A stretch of DNA of 64,000 nt from NCBI RefSeq assembly GCF_003574465.1, contig NZ_QOWC01000009.1, forward strand, positions 1 through 64,000. Reading direction: 5' to 3'. The stretch's first letter is position 1, and each line of letters opens with the position of its first letter. The notes beneath the pieces were generated by a model. It was not told where the DNA came from and ran no database searches. It worked only from the letters and a program-made list of their open reading frames with translations. The DNA is from Methylobacterium crusticola (GTDB lineage Bacteria > Pseudomonadota > Alphaproteobacteria > Rhizobiales > Beijerinckiaceae). Positions 1-7,820 of the stretch are shown here, one piece after another. The position numbers and the translations under genes were made by a program.

Positions 1-225
1 CGTCGCGGCGGCCCCGCGCGAGGCGCGCGCGCGCCGTCCGGGCCGGGGGCGGGTCCGGAGCGCGGCGGCCGGCCCGGCGGGATCCGGTGCGCGATCGGAG
101 TTCCGTTCCACGAAGCCTCCTCCCTCCAGACGCCTGCGGAAACCGACGATGCGGACCGAGCCGACCCCACCGTCTCCCCGCATCCGCCGGCCTCCCGCCC
201 CCTCCCGGACGGGAGCCGGGCGGGC

Positions 226-957
226 ATGACGACGAGCCCGCCGATCCCGGTCCCGGGCGCCGACGCGGCGGTCCGGCGGCTGTCGGGCTTCGCCGCCCTG
301 GCGCCGGGCGACGAGGCGTTCCTGCGCCAGGTCACCGCCAAGGCCGCGAGCGTGCCGGCCCGGACCGAGCTCGTCCGCGACGGAGACGCCTCGCCGCGCC
401 CCCAGATCCTGGTCGAGGGCTGGGCCTGCCGGCAGCGCCTCCTCGCCGACGGCCGGCGCCAGATCGTCGTCATGCTGCTGCCCGGCGACCTGATCGGGTT
501 CGCGCAGCGCCGCCGCTCCCTGCCCTTCGGGTCCGTGGTGACGCTGACGCCGGCCCAGGTCAGCGACGCCGGCGCCCTGCTGAGGGCCGTGCAGGCCTGC
601 GAGTCGCGGCTCGCGGAGGCCTGCCGGCAGGGGCACGAGCTCGAGGAGATCTGGCTGATCAACCAGGTCGTGCGGCTCGGGCGCCAGACGGCCTACGAGC
701 GCGTCGCGCACTTCCTGATCGAGCTGCGCGAGCGCCTGGCGGCCATCGACCGGGTGCACGAGAACCGGTTCGCCTTCCCGATCACCCAGGAGATCCTCGC
801 CGATGCCCTCGGCCTGAGCGTCGTGCACGTCAACCGCACCATGCAGCAGTTGCGGCGCGACGGCCTGATCGAGCAGCGCGCCACCGCCATCAGCTTGCGC
901 GACCTGCCCGCCCTGATCTCGATTGCCGACTACGTCTCGCCCGGCCGCCCGCCCTGA
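226..957 (+). CDS. Crp/Fnr-family transcriptional regulator
   Basis: A 243-residue protein with the two-domain layout of the Crp/Fnr family: an N-terminal cyclic-nucleotide-binding-like beta-roll (about residues 20-130), a long dimerisation helix (about 130-175) and a C-terminal winged helix. The recognition helix lies in ITQEILADALGLSVVHVNRT (about 186-205). There is no N-terminal cysteine cluster, so it is not an oxygen-sensing iron-sulfur Fnr; the ligand is unknown. The ATG follows a GGGAG ribosome binding site at about 210-215. A 5-4-5 inverted repeat resembling an Fnr-type operator lies 36 bases after its stop (993-1006), which would fit control of the adjacent transcript. The family is certain; the signal sensed is not. 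Confidence 0.93.
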   Translation: MTTSPPIPVPGADAAVRRLSGFAALAPGDEAFLRQVTAKAASVPARTELVRDGDASPRPQILVEGWACRQRLLADGRRQIVVMLLPGDLIGFAQRRRSLPFGSVVTLTPAQVSDAGALLRAVQACESRLAEACRQGHELEEIWLINQVVRLGRQTAYERVAHFLIELRERLAAIDRVHENRFAFPITQEILADALGLSVVHVNRTMQQLRRDGLIEQRATAISLRDLPALISIADYVSPGRPP

Positions 958-980
958 GTTGGGTTGATGTTGCGGTTAGC

Positions 981-1017
981 GGACCACGGATATTCACAAA
1001 AGTGAAGGCGCTGGTCC
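981..1017. promoter_or_regulatory. Inverted repeat with Fnr-type spacing inside a larger hairpin
   Basis: TTCAC-AAAA-GTGAA (993-1006) is a perfect inverted repeat with 5-base half-sites and a 4-base spacer, the geometry of Fnr/Dnr boxes (TTGAT-N4-ATCAA, TTGAC-N4-GTCAA). It is framed by GGACCA (981-986) and TGGTCC (1012-1017), so the RNA could also fold. Its centre is about 42 bases before a possible start site near 1042, the class II activator distance. Operator function is inference; the repeats are seen directly. Confidence 0.4.
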
Positions 1018-1041
1018 GAAACACCAATCAGACTAACAAGT

Positions 1042-1173
1042 GTTGCGGCAATTCTTGCCGGACCGTCCCGGCTGGCCCGGTCTCGACCGGGTGGACGACC
1101 AGTCGGGATGTTGCTGAGGCCCCCAAGTCGACTTCTCCGCCCTGCTCGCTCCCGCCGGCAGGGCCTCTTTTTT
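1042..1173 (+). ncRNA. Candidate structured small RNA
   Basis: This stretch between the regulator and the next gene has no convincing reading frame but carries consecutive hairpins: CGGCAA-TTC-TTGCCG (1046-1060), CCCGGT-CTCG-ACCGGG (1076-1091) and a terminator stem (1139-1164) followed by six Ts. A weak -10-like GACTAA lies at 1031-1036. It could be an independent small RNA of about 130 nt, the 3' UTR of the regulator gene, or an upstream leader. The 5' end is a guess. Confidence 0.38.
1139..1173 (+). terminator. Rho-independent terminator
   Basis: GCCCTGC (1139-1145) pairs perfectly with GCAGGGC (1158-1164) around a 12-base loop and is followed by CTC and TTTTTT (1168-1173). It is the only site I found with a stem plus a run of six Ts, striking in DNA this GC-rich. 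Confidence 0.8.
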
Positions 1174-1284
1174 GCCCGTGGCCGCCGCCGGGCGCGGGCC
1201 CGGGGCGCGCCGATGTCGCGTTGTGCCGGGGCGGGAACCTGACATCCTCGGGCACGGATCCGCCGATCGCGCAGGGAGCGTCCC

Positions 1285-1542
1285 GTGGAGGATTACCGGG
1301 CTGAGCTTCGGCGCCAGGTCCGCCTCGGCGACATCGCGACCGGCGAGGCGGCGGGGGCCTGCCTGCCCGGCCTGCTGCGCCGGCTCGCCCACCACGAGCG
1401 GCGCGTGGCCAAGGGCCCGCGCTTCCTGCGCCTCTACCATCTCTGGAGACGGCGGCGCCTCAGGCTCCAGGTCGCGGATGCGCGCTGGCACGTCGAGCAG
1501 GGCCGCGCGGCGCGGATGGGGGACCTCGCCGGCCGCCGGTGA
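1285..1542 (+). CDS. Small basic protein of unknown function
   Basis: An 85-residue arginine-rich protein starting at GTG with a GGGAG site about 8 bases upstream. It has no signal peptide and no membrane segment. Residues about 30-75 look helical and positively charged (RRLAHHERR, HLWRRRRLRLQ). Third codon positions are almost all G or C, as in neighbouring real genes. I do not recognise the family. It lies upstream of the tandem-receiver response regulator on the same strand with 113 bases between, so co-transcription is possible but unproven. Confidence 0.6.
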   Translation: MEDYRAELRRQVRLGDIATGEAAGACLPGLLRRLAHHERRVAKGPRFLRLYHLWRRRRLRLQVADARWHVEQGRAARMGDLAGRR

Positions 1543-1655
1543 GGGCGGCGCGACCCGGGGTTGCACGCGGCCGGTCCGGCAAGTCTCGCGCGCAACGAAT
1601 CGTAAGAACCCTGGGGGCTAGGGTGCGGGACGGCCGCCGCACGGATTGCCCCCTC

Positions 1656-2486
1656 ATGTCCAGCCCCCTGACGGTCCTGATCGCCGATGCCGACGACGAG
1701 ATGCGTCGGCTCCTGGCGGACGCGATCAGGGCCGAGGCGCCCGACGCGACCGTCCGCGAGGCGACGAACGGCGTCGACCTGCAGCGGGCCCTCGAGCGCG
1801 ACCGGGTCGACCTCGTCTTCGTCGACGTGGTCCTGCCCCAGACCGACGGGGCGGCGATCGCGCGCTGGCGGGCCGAGGCCGGCCGGCACAGCATGGTGAT
1901 CCTGGTCTCGGACCTGCTCTCGCCGCGCTGGCCCTCGATCGCCACGCATCTCGGCGCCTACGACGTGCTGCTGAAGCCCGTCGGCGGGCGGCAGGTGCGC
2001 AACGCCGTCGAGGCCTGCCGGGTCATCCGGCGCACCCTCAGCCTCCTCGTGGTCGACCCGAACCGGGCCACGCGGGCGGTCATCCGGCGGCTCCTGGACC
2101 AGAGCCACTTCTCGTTCGAGGTCGTCGAATCCGAGGGCGGCCGCCGCGCCGTCAACCTCGCCCGCCGGCGCCTGTTCGACATCGCGATCATCGACATGGC
2201 GCTGCCCGACTACCCGGCCCTCGAGGTCGCCTGCCAGATCCAGGACCGGCAGAGCGCCACCAAGCTGATCATGATGGGGGTCGACCTCGACGCCGAGACG
2301 AGCCGCTTCGACACGTTCGGGATCGCGGGCCTGCTGCGCAAGCCGTTCCACTTCGTCGACATCGACAGGACGGTCCACGCCGCCTTCGGCCTGTGGCGCC
2401 CCTACCTGATCAACGCGCTCCAGGCCGAGCAGGCCCGGGCGGTGCAGCGGCCGCCAGGCGCGGCGCAGCGCGGCGCCGCCCACTGA
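1656..2486 (+). CDS. Response regulator with two receiver domains and no output domain
   Basis: A 276-residue protein made of two CheY-like receiver domains. The first has acidic residues at the end of strand 1 (about D11-D14), phosphoacceptor D57 (FVDVVLPQTDG) and K107 (LLKP). The second has D134, D180 (IIDMALP) and K229 (LRKP). The last roughly 45 residues are an arginine- and alanine-rich tail with no recognisable DNA-binding or enzymatic domain. The ATG at 1656 is preferred over longer in-frame starts because receiver homology begins at once (TVLIADADDE). It probably acts through protein-protein contacts or phosphotransfer; no cognate kinase is adjacent. Confidence 0.85.
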   Translation: MSSPLTVLIADADDEMRRLLADAIRAEAPDATVREATNGVDLQRALERDRVDLVFVDVVLPQTDGAAIARWRAEAGRHSMVILVSDLLSPRWPSIATHLGAYDVLLKPVGGRQVRNAVEACRVIRRTLSLLVVDPNRATRAVIRRLLDQSHFSFEVVESEGGRRAVNLARRRLFDIAIIDMALPDYPALEVACQIQDRQSATKLIMMGVDLDAETSRFDTFGIAGLLRKPFHFVDIDRTVHAAFGLWRPYLINALQAEQARAVQRPPGAAQRGAAH

Positions 2487-2495
2487 GGAGCCGCC

Positions 2496-2999
2496 TCACG
2501 CGGCCCACCCGACCACGCTCCCGCCCGCCCCGGCGAGGGCGCCCTCGCGCAGTTCCAGCACCAGGAACCGGGCCGGATCGACCGGGCCCGGCAGCGTGAG
2601 GCGGCGCGGGGGCACGACCCGGAAGCCGAAGCGGGCGTAGTAGGGCGCGTCGCCGACGAGCAGCACCAGCCCGTGGCCGCCCGCCCGCCCGGCCTCGAGC
2701 GAGGCCCGCATCAGCGCGCCGCCGATGCCGCGGCTGCCGAAGGCGGGATCGACCGTGAGCGGCCCGAGCACCAGCGCGGGGGCGTCCCCGGCGCGGGCCG
2801 GCGACACCCGCACCGAGCCGACGAGCAGCGTGCCGACGAGCGCCGTGAAGGACAGGTCGGGCAGGTGCGCCACCCCCTCGCGCAGGCGGTAGGCCGTGCG
2901 GGCGAAGCGGCCCGGCCCGAAGGCGCGCTCGTGCAGGCGCTCGATCGCGTCGCCGTCGCGCGCGGTCTCGGGGCGGATGACGAGGGGAAGCGTGGTCAC
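2496..2999 (-). CDS. GNAT-family N-acetyltransferase
   Basis: A 167-residue acetyltransferase with the GNAT fold. Residues about 7-35 form strand 1 and helix 1 (IRPETARDGDAIERLHERAF). The acetyl-CoA pyrophosphate loop lies at about 91-100 (SRGIGGALM, the Q/RxxGxG/A type). It ends with a YYARFGF motif typical of putative acetyltransferases of the YhbS group. The substrate is unknown. The start is GTG at 2999, as no better upstream ATG is seen. It converges with the response regulator gene, whose stop is only 9 bases away. Confidence 0.85.
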   Translation of the reverse strand: MTTLPLVIRPETARDGDAIERLHERAFGPGRFARTAYRLREGVAHLPDLSFTALVGTLLVGSVRVSPARAGDAPALVLGPLTVDPAFGSRGIGGALMRASLEAGRAGGHGLVLLVGDAPYYARFGFRVVPPRRLTLPGPVDPARFLVLELREGALAGAGGSVVGWAA

Positions 3000-3185
3000 G
3001 GCTCGATCAAACTCGCGGCGGGCGTCGGGACGGGCGTGGCGGCGGGCTCAGCCGATCCGTCGTCGCGCCCCGCCCCGCCGCCGCATCGACCCGCTCCCGC
3101 CGGACGCCGGGAGGGCTCCGCGGCGGCGGGATAGCAGCGCGCGCCGCGAAGCGCAAACGGGCTCTGGCACGGGGCTGGCATCCGG

Positions 3186-3219
3186 TCTCCCGCGCCCCCG
3201 TTTCTCCCGCGCCCCCGTT
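3186..3219. repeat. Perfect 17-bp tandem duplication
   Basis: TCTCCCGCGCCCCCGTT occurs twice head to tail (3186-3202 and 3203-3219) upstream of the amino acid importer operon. Confidence 0.9.
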
Positions 3220-3222
3220 CCG

Positions 3223-3240
3223 GCCCGCGCCGGCGCGGGC
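3223..3240. repeat. 18-bp perfect palindrome
   Basis: GCCCGCGCCGGCGCGGGC equals its own reverse complement. It lies 83 bases before the start of the substrate-binding protein gene. It could be an operator or a hairpin, but such strings also arise by chance in DNA this GC-rich. Confidence 0.6.
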
Positions 3241-3323
3241 GGCGCCGGCGGGAACGCGGCCCTTGCCTGCGGGCCGGCATTGCGGGTTAGCTGGGGGCCG
3301 GACGCCCGAAGGAACACGCCACG

Positions 3324-4208
3324 ATGAAGCTCAGGTCGCTGTTCGCCCTCGCCGTGACCGTCACGGGGCTGACCGTCGCGGGGTTGACCGTGACCGCCGC
3401 CGTGACCGGCGCGGCCCGCGCCGAGGACGCGGTGCCGGCCACGGTCAGGATCGCCACCGAGGGCGCCTACGCGCCCTACAACTTCACCAAGCCGGACGGC
3501 AGCCTCGACGGCTACGAGATCGAGCTCGGCCGCGAGATCTGCGCCCGCGCCAAGCTCCGGTGCGAGTTCGTGGCCCAGGACTGGGAGGGAGTCGTCCCGG
3601 GCCTCCAGGCCAGGAAGTTCGACGCCATCATGTCGGGCATGACCATCACGGAGGCGCGCCTCAAGGTCGTGGACTTCTCGCGCCCCTACAGCGGCGATTC
3701 CTCGGGCCTCGCGGTCGACCGCGCCGGCCCCCTCGCCAAGCTGCCCCTCGGCGGCCAGAAGTTCAGCCTCCTCGACGAGGCCGAGGCGCAGAAGGCCATC
3801 GACGCGATCAAGCCGCTCCTCAAGGGCAAGACCGTGGGCGTGCAGGTCTCGACCATCCACGCCGCCTTCCTCGACCGCTACCTGAAGGGCGTCGTCGAGG
3901 TGCGGGAGTACAAGACGACCGAGCAGCACGACCTCGACCTCTCGGCCGGCCGCCTCGACGCGATCTTCGCCAACGACGCGCCCCTGCGCGCCACGGCGGA
4001 GAAGCCCGAATTCGCCGACACCGTGATGCTGGCCGGGCCGCGCTTCCGCGGCGGCGTGCTGGGCAAGGGGGTCGCCATCGGCCTGCGCAGGGGCGAGGCC
4101 GCCCTCAAGACGCGGCTCGACGAGGGCATCGCCTCGGTGATCGCCGACGGCACCCTCAGGACCCTGTCGATGAAGTGGTTCAAGGCCGACATGACCCCGC
4201 AGGGCTGA
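3324..4208 (+). CDS. Polar amino acid ABC transporter, periplasmic binding protein
   Basis: A 294-residue exported protein. Residues 1-34 form a signal peptide (hydrophobic core, then ARA before EDAVPATVRIATEG). The mature part is a bacterial extracellular solute-binding protein family 3: IATEGAYAPYNF at the start of lobe 1, LDGYEIELGREICAR, and a GMTITEARLKVVDFSRPY segment typical of HisJ/ArgT binders. It should bind lysine, arginine, ornithine or histidine in the periplasm. It is the first gene of a four-gene operon with two permeases and an ATPase. The exact ligand cannot be read from sequence. Confidence 0.92.
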   Translation: MKLRSLFALAVTVTGLTVAGLTVTAAVTGAARAEDAVPATVRIATEGAYAPYNFTKPDGSLDGYEIELGREICARAKLRCEFVAQDWEGVVPGLQARKFDAIMSGMTITEARLKVVDFSRPYSGDSSGLAVDRAGPLAKLPLGGQKFSLLDEAEAQKAIDAIKPLLKGKTVGVQVSTIHAAFLDRYLKGVVEVREYKTTEQHDLDLSAGRLDAIFANDAPLRATAEKPEFADTVMLAGPRFRGGVLGKGVAIGLRRGEAALKTRLDEGIASVIADGTLRTLSMKWFKADMTPQG

Positions 4209-4218
4209 CGCACCCGCG

Positions 4219-4923
4219 ATGAGCGCCCTCACGCTCCTCGGCTTCGGGGCGGGCGGCTGGGGCGCCGCCCTCCTGGCGGCGGCCGCCACCACCCTCGCCC
4301 TGGCGCTGTGCGGCTTCGCCGCCGGGGCCGTCCTCGGCGCCGCCGCGGCGGCCGCCAAGCTGTCGGGCGCCGCCCCCCTGCGGGCGCTCGCCGACGTCTA
4401 CACCACGGTCCTGCGCGGGGTGCCGGACCTCCTCGTGATCTACCTCCTGTACTTCGGCGGCAGCACGGCGCTCGGCACCGTCGCGGGCTGGTTCGGGGCC
4501 ACGGGCTTCGTCGGGCTGCCGGCCTTCGGGGTCGGCGTCGCGGCGCTCGGCATCATCTCGGGCGCCTACCAGGCCGAGGTGTTCCGGGGCGCCACCCTCG
4601 CCCTCGACCGCGGCCAGCTGGAGGCGGCCCGCGCCGTCGGCATGCACCGCGGCCTGATGCTGCGCCGGGTCGTCGCCCCCCTGGTCGCCCGCACGGCGCT
4701 GCCCGGCCTCGGCAACGTCTGGCAGATCCTGCTCAAGGACTCGGCGCTGGTCTCGGTGACGGGCCTCGTCGAGCTGCTGCGCCAGGCCCAGGTCGGCGCC
4801 GGCTCGACCCGGCAGCCCTTCACCTTCTACCTCGCCGCCGGCGCCCTCTACCTCGCCATCACGTCGCTCTCGACCTGGGGCTTCTCCCGCGCCGAGACCC
4901 GGGCGCGCCGGGGCCTGCCGTGA
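4219..4923 (+). CDS. Polar amino acid ABC transporter, permease 1 (HisQ-type)
   Basis: A 234-residue inner-membrane protein with about five hydrophobic segments. It has the family's conserved cytoplasmic loop, GAYQAEVFRGATLALDRGQLEAARAVGM read across residues about 115-142, which contacts the ATPase. The early VLRGVPDLLVIYLLYFGG matches HisQ/GlnP permeases. It starts 10 bases after the binding-protein stop and its stop overlaps the next permease start, so the two permeases are translationally coupled and probably form a heterodimer. Confidence 0.92.
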   Translation: MSALTLLGFGAGGWGAALLAAAATTLALALCGFAAGAVLGAAAAAAKLSGAAPLRALADVYTTVLRGVPDLLVIYLLYFGGSTALGTVAGWFGATGFVGLPAFGVGVAALGIISGAYQAEVFRGATLALDRGQLEAARAVGMHRGLMLRRVVAPLVARTALPGLGNVWQILLKDSALVSVTGLVELLRQAQVGAGSTRQPFTFYLAAGALYLAITSLSTWGFSRAETRARRGLP

Positions 4924-5636
4924 TCGACCTCGACTTCCTCGCCGCGACCGTGCGGGCCCTCCTCGCCGGCGTGCCGGTCACGCTCGGCCTCACCGCCGGG
5001 TCGGTGGCCTGCGGCGGGGCGCTGGCGGCGCTCGCGGCCTTCGGGCGGCTCGCGGGCGGGCCCGTACCGGACGGGCTCGCGCGCCTCTACGTCTTCGTGT
5101 TCCGCGGCACGCCGCTCCTCGTGCAGATCTTCCTGATCTACTACGGCCTCGGCCAGTTCCGCCCGAGCCTCCAGGCCATGGGGCTGTGGGGCTTCTTCCG
5201 CGAGCCGTACTGGTGCGCGCTGCTCGCCCTCTCGCTCAACACCGGGGCCTACACGGCCGAGATCCTCCGGGGCGGCATCCTGGCGGTGCCGCACGGGGCG
5301 CTCGTCGCCGGCCGCGCCTGCGGGATGCCCCGGCTCCTGCTGTTCCGCCGCGTGATGCTGCCGCTCGCCGCCCGCCAGGCCCTGCCGGCCTACGGCAACG
5401 AGGTGATCTCGGTCGTCAAGGCGACGTCGCTCGCCTCGACGATCACGCTCCTGGAGATCACCGGCATCGCCCAGAAGCTCATCGCCCAGAGCTTCCGGGC
5501 GCTCGAGGTCTTCCTCTGCGCCGGCGCCTTCTACCTCGCCGTCACGTTCGTCGTCATCGGCCTCGTGCGCGCCGCCGAGGCCTGGCTCGCCCCCGACCTG
5601 CGCCCCCGGCCGGCCGTGGCGCCCCGCGCCGCCTGA
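4920..5636 (+). CDS. Polar amino acid ABC transporter, permease 2 (HisM-type)
   Basis: A 238-residue membrane protein beginning at GTG 4920, overlapping the previous stop by 4 bases (GTGA). It contains FRGTPLLVQIFLIYYGL (about 60-77) and the ATPase-contact loop NTGAYTAEILRGG followed by VAGRACGM (about 106-138), the HisM/ArtM pattern. It partners the preceding HisQ-type permease. A longer upstream frame exists but is an overlap artefact; homology begins at VIDLDFL. Confidence 0.92.
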   Translation: MIDLDFLAATVRALLAGVPVTLGLTAGSVACGGALAALAAFGRLAGGPVPDGLARLYVFVFRGTPLLVQIFLIYYGLGQFRPSLQAMGLWGFFREPYWCALLALSLNTGAYTAEILRGGILAVPHGALVAGRACGMPRLLLFRRVMLPLAARQALPAYGNEVISVVKATSLASTITLLEITGIAQKLIAQSFRALEVFLCAGAFYLAVTFVVIGLVRAAEAWLAPDLRPRPAVAPRAA

Positions 5637-5653
5637 CCACCCCGGATCCCGCC

Positions 5654-6436
5654 ATGCTCGCCCCCAGCCCCACCCGCCCCGAGGCCGTCGCGGTCCGCGA
5701 CCTGCACAAGCATTTCGGCGCCCTCGAGGTGCTGCGCGGGATCTCGCTCTCCGCCCGCGAGGGCGAGGTGGTGGCGATCCTGGGCTCCTCCGGATCGGGC
5801 AAGTCGACGCTCCTGCGCTGCATCAACCTCCTGGAGGTGCCGGAGGCCGGCGAGGTGGTGGTGGGCGACGAGGCCATCCTGTGGCGGGCGCGGAGCCGGG
5901 GCCGGGTGCCGGCCGACGCCGCGCAGGTCGACCGCATCCGCTCGCGGGTCGGCATGGTGTTCCAGAGCTTCAATCTCTGGTCGCACCGCACCGTGCTGGA
6001 GAACGTCATCGAGGCGCCGGTCCACGTCCAGCGCCGGCCGCGGGCCGCCTGCGTGGCGGAGGCCGAGGCGCTCCTGGCGAAGGTCGGCATCGCCGACAAG
6101 CGCGACCACTACCCGGCCCACCTCTCGGGCGGCCAGCAGCAGCGCGCCGCCATCGCGCGGGCGCTCGCCATGCATCCCCGCGTGCTCCTGTTCGACGAGC
6201 CGACCTCCGCCCTCGACCCGGAGCGCGTCGCCGAGGTGCTGCGGGTGATGCGGGCGCTCGCCGAGGAGGGCCGCACCATGCTGGTCGTCACCCACGAGAT
6301 GGCGTTCGCCCGCGACGTCGCCCACCGGGTGGTGTTCCTGCACGAGGGCCGCATCGAGGAGGACGGCCCGCCCGACGCCGTCTTCGGCGCCCCGCGCTCG
6401 GAGCGCTTCCGGCAGTTCCTGGCGCGGGGCGGGTGA
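5654..6436 (+). CDS. Polar amino acid ABC transporter, ATPase (HisP/GlnQ-type)
   Basis: A 260-residue ATP-binding subunit. Walker A is GSSGSGKST (44-52), the Q-loop is in VFQSFNLWSH, the ABC signature LSGGQQQR, Walker [14 protein letters not shown] and the H-loop VVTHEMAFA. The insert after strand 3 (about 75-92) and the FNLWSH wording are typical of the histidine/lysine/arginine subgroup. It completes the operon with 17 bases after the second permease. It hydrolyses ATP in the cytoplasm to drive uptake. Confidence 0.93.
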   Translation: MLAPSPTRPEAVAVRDLHKHFGALEVLRGISLSAREGEVVAILGSSGSGKSTLLRCINLLEVPEAGEVVVGDEAILWRARSRGRVPADAAQVDRIRSRVGMVFQSFNLWSHRTVLENVIEAPVHVQRRPRAACVAEAEALLAKVGIADKRDHYPAHLSGGQQQRAAIARALAMHPRVLLFDEPTSALDPERVAEVLRVMRALAEEGRTMLVVTHEMAFARDVAHRVVFLHEGRIEEDGPPDAVFGAPRSERFRQFLARGG

Positions 6437-6451
6437 GGGCCGGCCCGCGCC

Positions 6452-6961
6452 TCAGCCCCGCGCCATCGTCACGTCGAGCTGCGGGCGCTGGTTGATGGTC
6501 TGGAACACCACGCAGTAGCGCTCGGTGAGCTTCAGGAGCTGGTCGAGCTTCTCCTGGGGGGCGTCCGCGTCGACCTCGAAGGCCAGGCGGATCGCCCGGA
6601 AGCCCACCGGGGCGCCCTTGTCGACGCCGAGCGTGCCCCGGAAGTCGAGGTCGCCCTCGGCCTTCACCAGGCCCTTGCGCAGGGGGATCTCGAGGGCGGT
6701 CGCGACGGCCTTCAGGGTCACGCCCGCGCAGGCGACGAGGGCCTCGAGCAGCATGTCGCCGGAGCAGAGCTCGGCGCCCGAGCCGCCGCTCGCCGGGTGC
6801 AGGCCCGCGACCGCGAGGGCGCGGCCGGTCTCGACCTTGCAGGCGATGCCGCCGTCGTCGAGGGAGCCCTGCGCCGTCAGGGTGACCACCGCGGCGTCCG
6901 GCTCGGAGCGGTAGCGGTCCTTCAGCGGGGCCTGGAGCGAGCGCAGTTCGGTGGCGTCCAT
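6452..6961 (-). CDS. OsmC/Ohr-family protein
   Basis: A 169-residue OsmC-like protein. The two family cysteines are visible: one in ALVACAGVTL (about residue 94) and one in ERYCVVFQTI (about 149). Such proteins are cysteine peroxidases reducing organic hydroperoxides, but this one is of the less-studied general OsmC type, so the substrate is open. The ATG at 6961 is chosen because of the GGGAGG site 6 bases upstream; a longer frame exists. It converges on the amino acid transporter ATPase with a 15-base gap. Confidence 0.85.
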   Translation of the reverse strand: MDATELRSLQAPLKDRYRSEPDAAVVTLTAQGSLDDGGIACKVETGRALAVAGLHPASGGSGAELCSGDMLLEALVACAGVTLKAVATALEIPLRKGLVKAEGDLDFRGTLGVDKGAPVGFRAIRLAFEVDADAPQEKLDQLLKLTERYCVVFQTINQRPQLDVTMARG

Positions 6962-7037
6962 GGTGTCCTCCCGGGGTGTCGGTCCGGCGCGGCTTAGCAC
7001 TCCGGACGGCGCGGCCGCCAGGGCCCGCCGCGGGCGC

Positions 7038-7820
7038 TCACCACCAGAGCGCCGTGGCGTCGGGCCGGGCGCCGGCCGGCGCGTCGTCCGGGCGCAGCGA
7101 GCGGTCGAGGCTGGCCAGGACCTGGCGCGCGGCCGCCTCGCTGCCCGGCGAGGTCGGCTGGCGCGGGCGGCTCAGGGCCAGCGGGATGGTGTCGTCGATC
7201 CGGCCGGGCTTTGGCCGCAGCACCACGACCCGGTCGGCGAGCGCCACCGCCTCGGCCACGTCGTGGGTGACGAGGAGCACCGTGGGCCGGCTCTCCTCCC
7301 ACAGGGCCAGGAGGTGGCGGTGCAGCCCGGCCCGGGTGAAGGCGTCGAGGGCCGAGAACGGCTCGTCGAGGAGCAGCACCTTCGGGGCGGCCACGAAGGC
7401 GCGGGCGATGGCCACCCGCTGCTGCTGCCCGCCCGACAATTCCCGCGGCCAGCGCCCGGCATGCTCGGCGAGGCCGACCCGCTCCAGGGCGTGCGCCACC
7501 CGGGCGCGGCGCTCCTCCCGCGCCAGGGCGGACAGGCCGAAGGCCACGTTGCCGGCGACGCTGAGCCAGGGCAGCAGGCGCGGCTCCTGGAACACGATGC
7601 CGACGCCCGGGTGCGGGCCCGCGATGGCCTCGCCGTCGAGGCTGATGCGGCCGGCGCTCGCCCGGTCGAGCCCGGCGATGAGGCGCAGCAGGGTGGTCTT
7701 GCCGCAGCCCGAGCCGCCGATGAGCGCCACGATCTCGGCCGCCCGCACGGTCAGGGCGATGTCGGCGAGCGCCCGGGTCCCGTCGGCGTAGGTCTTGGAG
7801 AGCCGGTCGAGGACGAGCAT
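7038..7820 (-). CDS. ABC transporter ATPase, nitrate/sulfonate/taurine type
   Basis: A 260-residue ATPase. Walker A is GGSGCGKTT (35-43), the Q-loop is in VFQEPRLLPWLSVAGNV, the signature LSGGQQQR and Walker B LLLDEPFSALDAF. EPRLLPWL is characteristic of the SsuB/TauB/NrtD group. Its start codon abuts the permease stop (TAG then ATG with no gap), so the genes are translationally linked. The residues beyond about 215 are a variable tail. The likely cargo class is sulfonates, sulfate esters or nitrate-like anions; the specific substrate is not readable. Confidence 0.9.
   Translation of the reverse strand: MLVLDRLSKTYADGTRALADIALTVRAAEIVALIGGSGCGKTTLLRLIAGLDRASAGRISLDGEAIAGPHPGVGIVFQEPRLLPWLSVAGNVAFGLSALAREERRARVAHALERVGLAEHAGRWPRELSGGQQQRVAIARAFVAAPKVLLLDEPFSALDAFTRAGLHRHLLALWEESRPTVLLVTHDVAEAVALADRVVVLRPKPGRIDDTIPLALSRPRQPTSPGSEAAARQVLASLDRSLRPDDAPAGARPDATALWW

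Larger units (their letters stand above)
3000..3323. other. Divergent intergenic region with no gene
   Basis: This 324-base gap separates the GNAT gene (leftward) from the amino acid importer (rightward). It holds a perfect 17-bp tandem duplication (3186-3219) and an 18-bp perfect palindrome (3223-3240). A weak promoter-like TTGCCT lies at about 3262. No coding frame is convincing. Confidence 0.5.

Noticed and set aside
87-1304. A 405-residue frame covering the Crp/Fnr gene
   Set aside because: It overlaps a clear regulator in another frame and reads as Arg/Pro-rich shadow.
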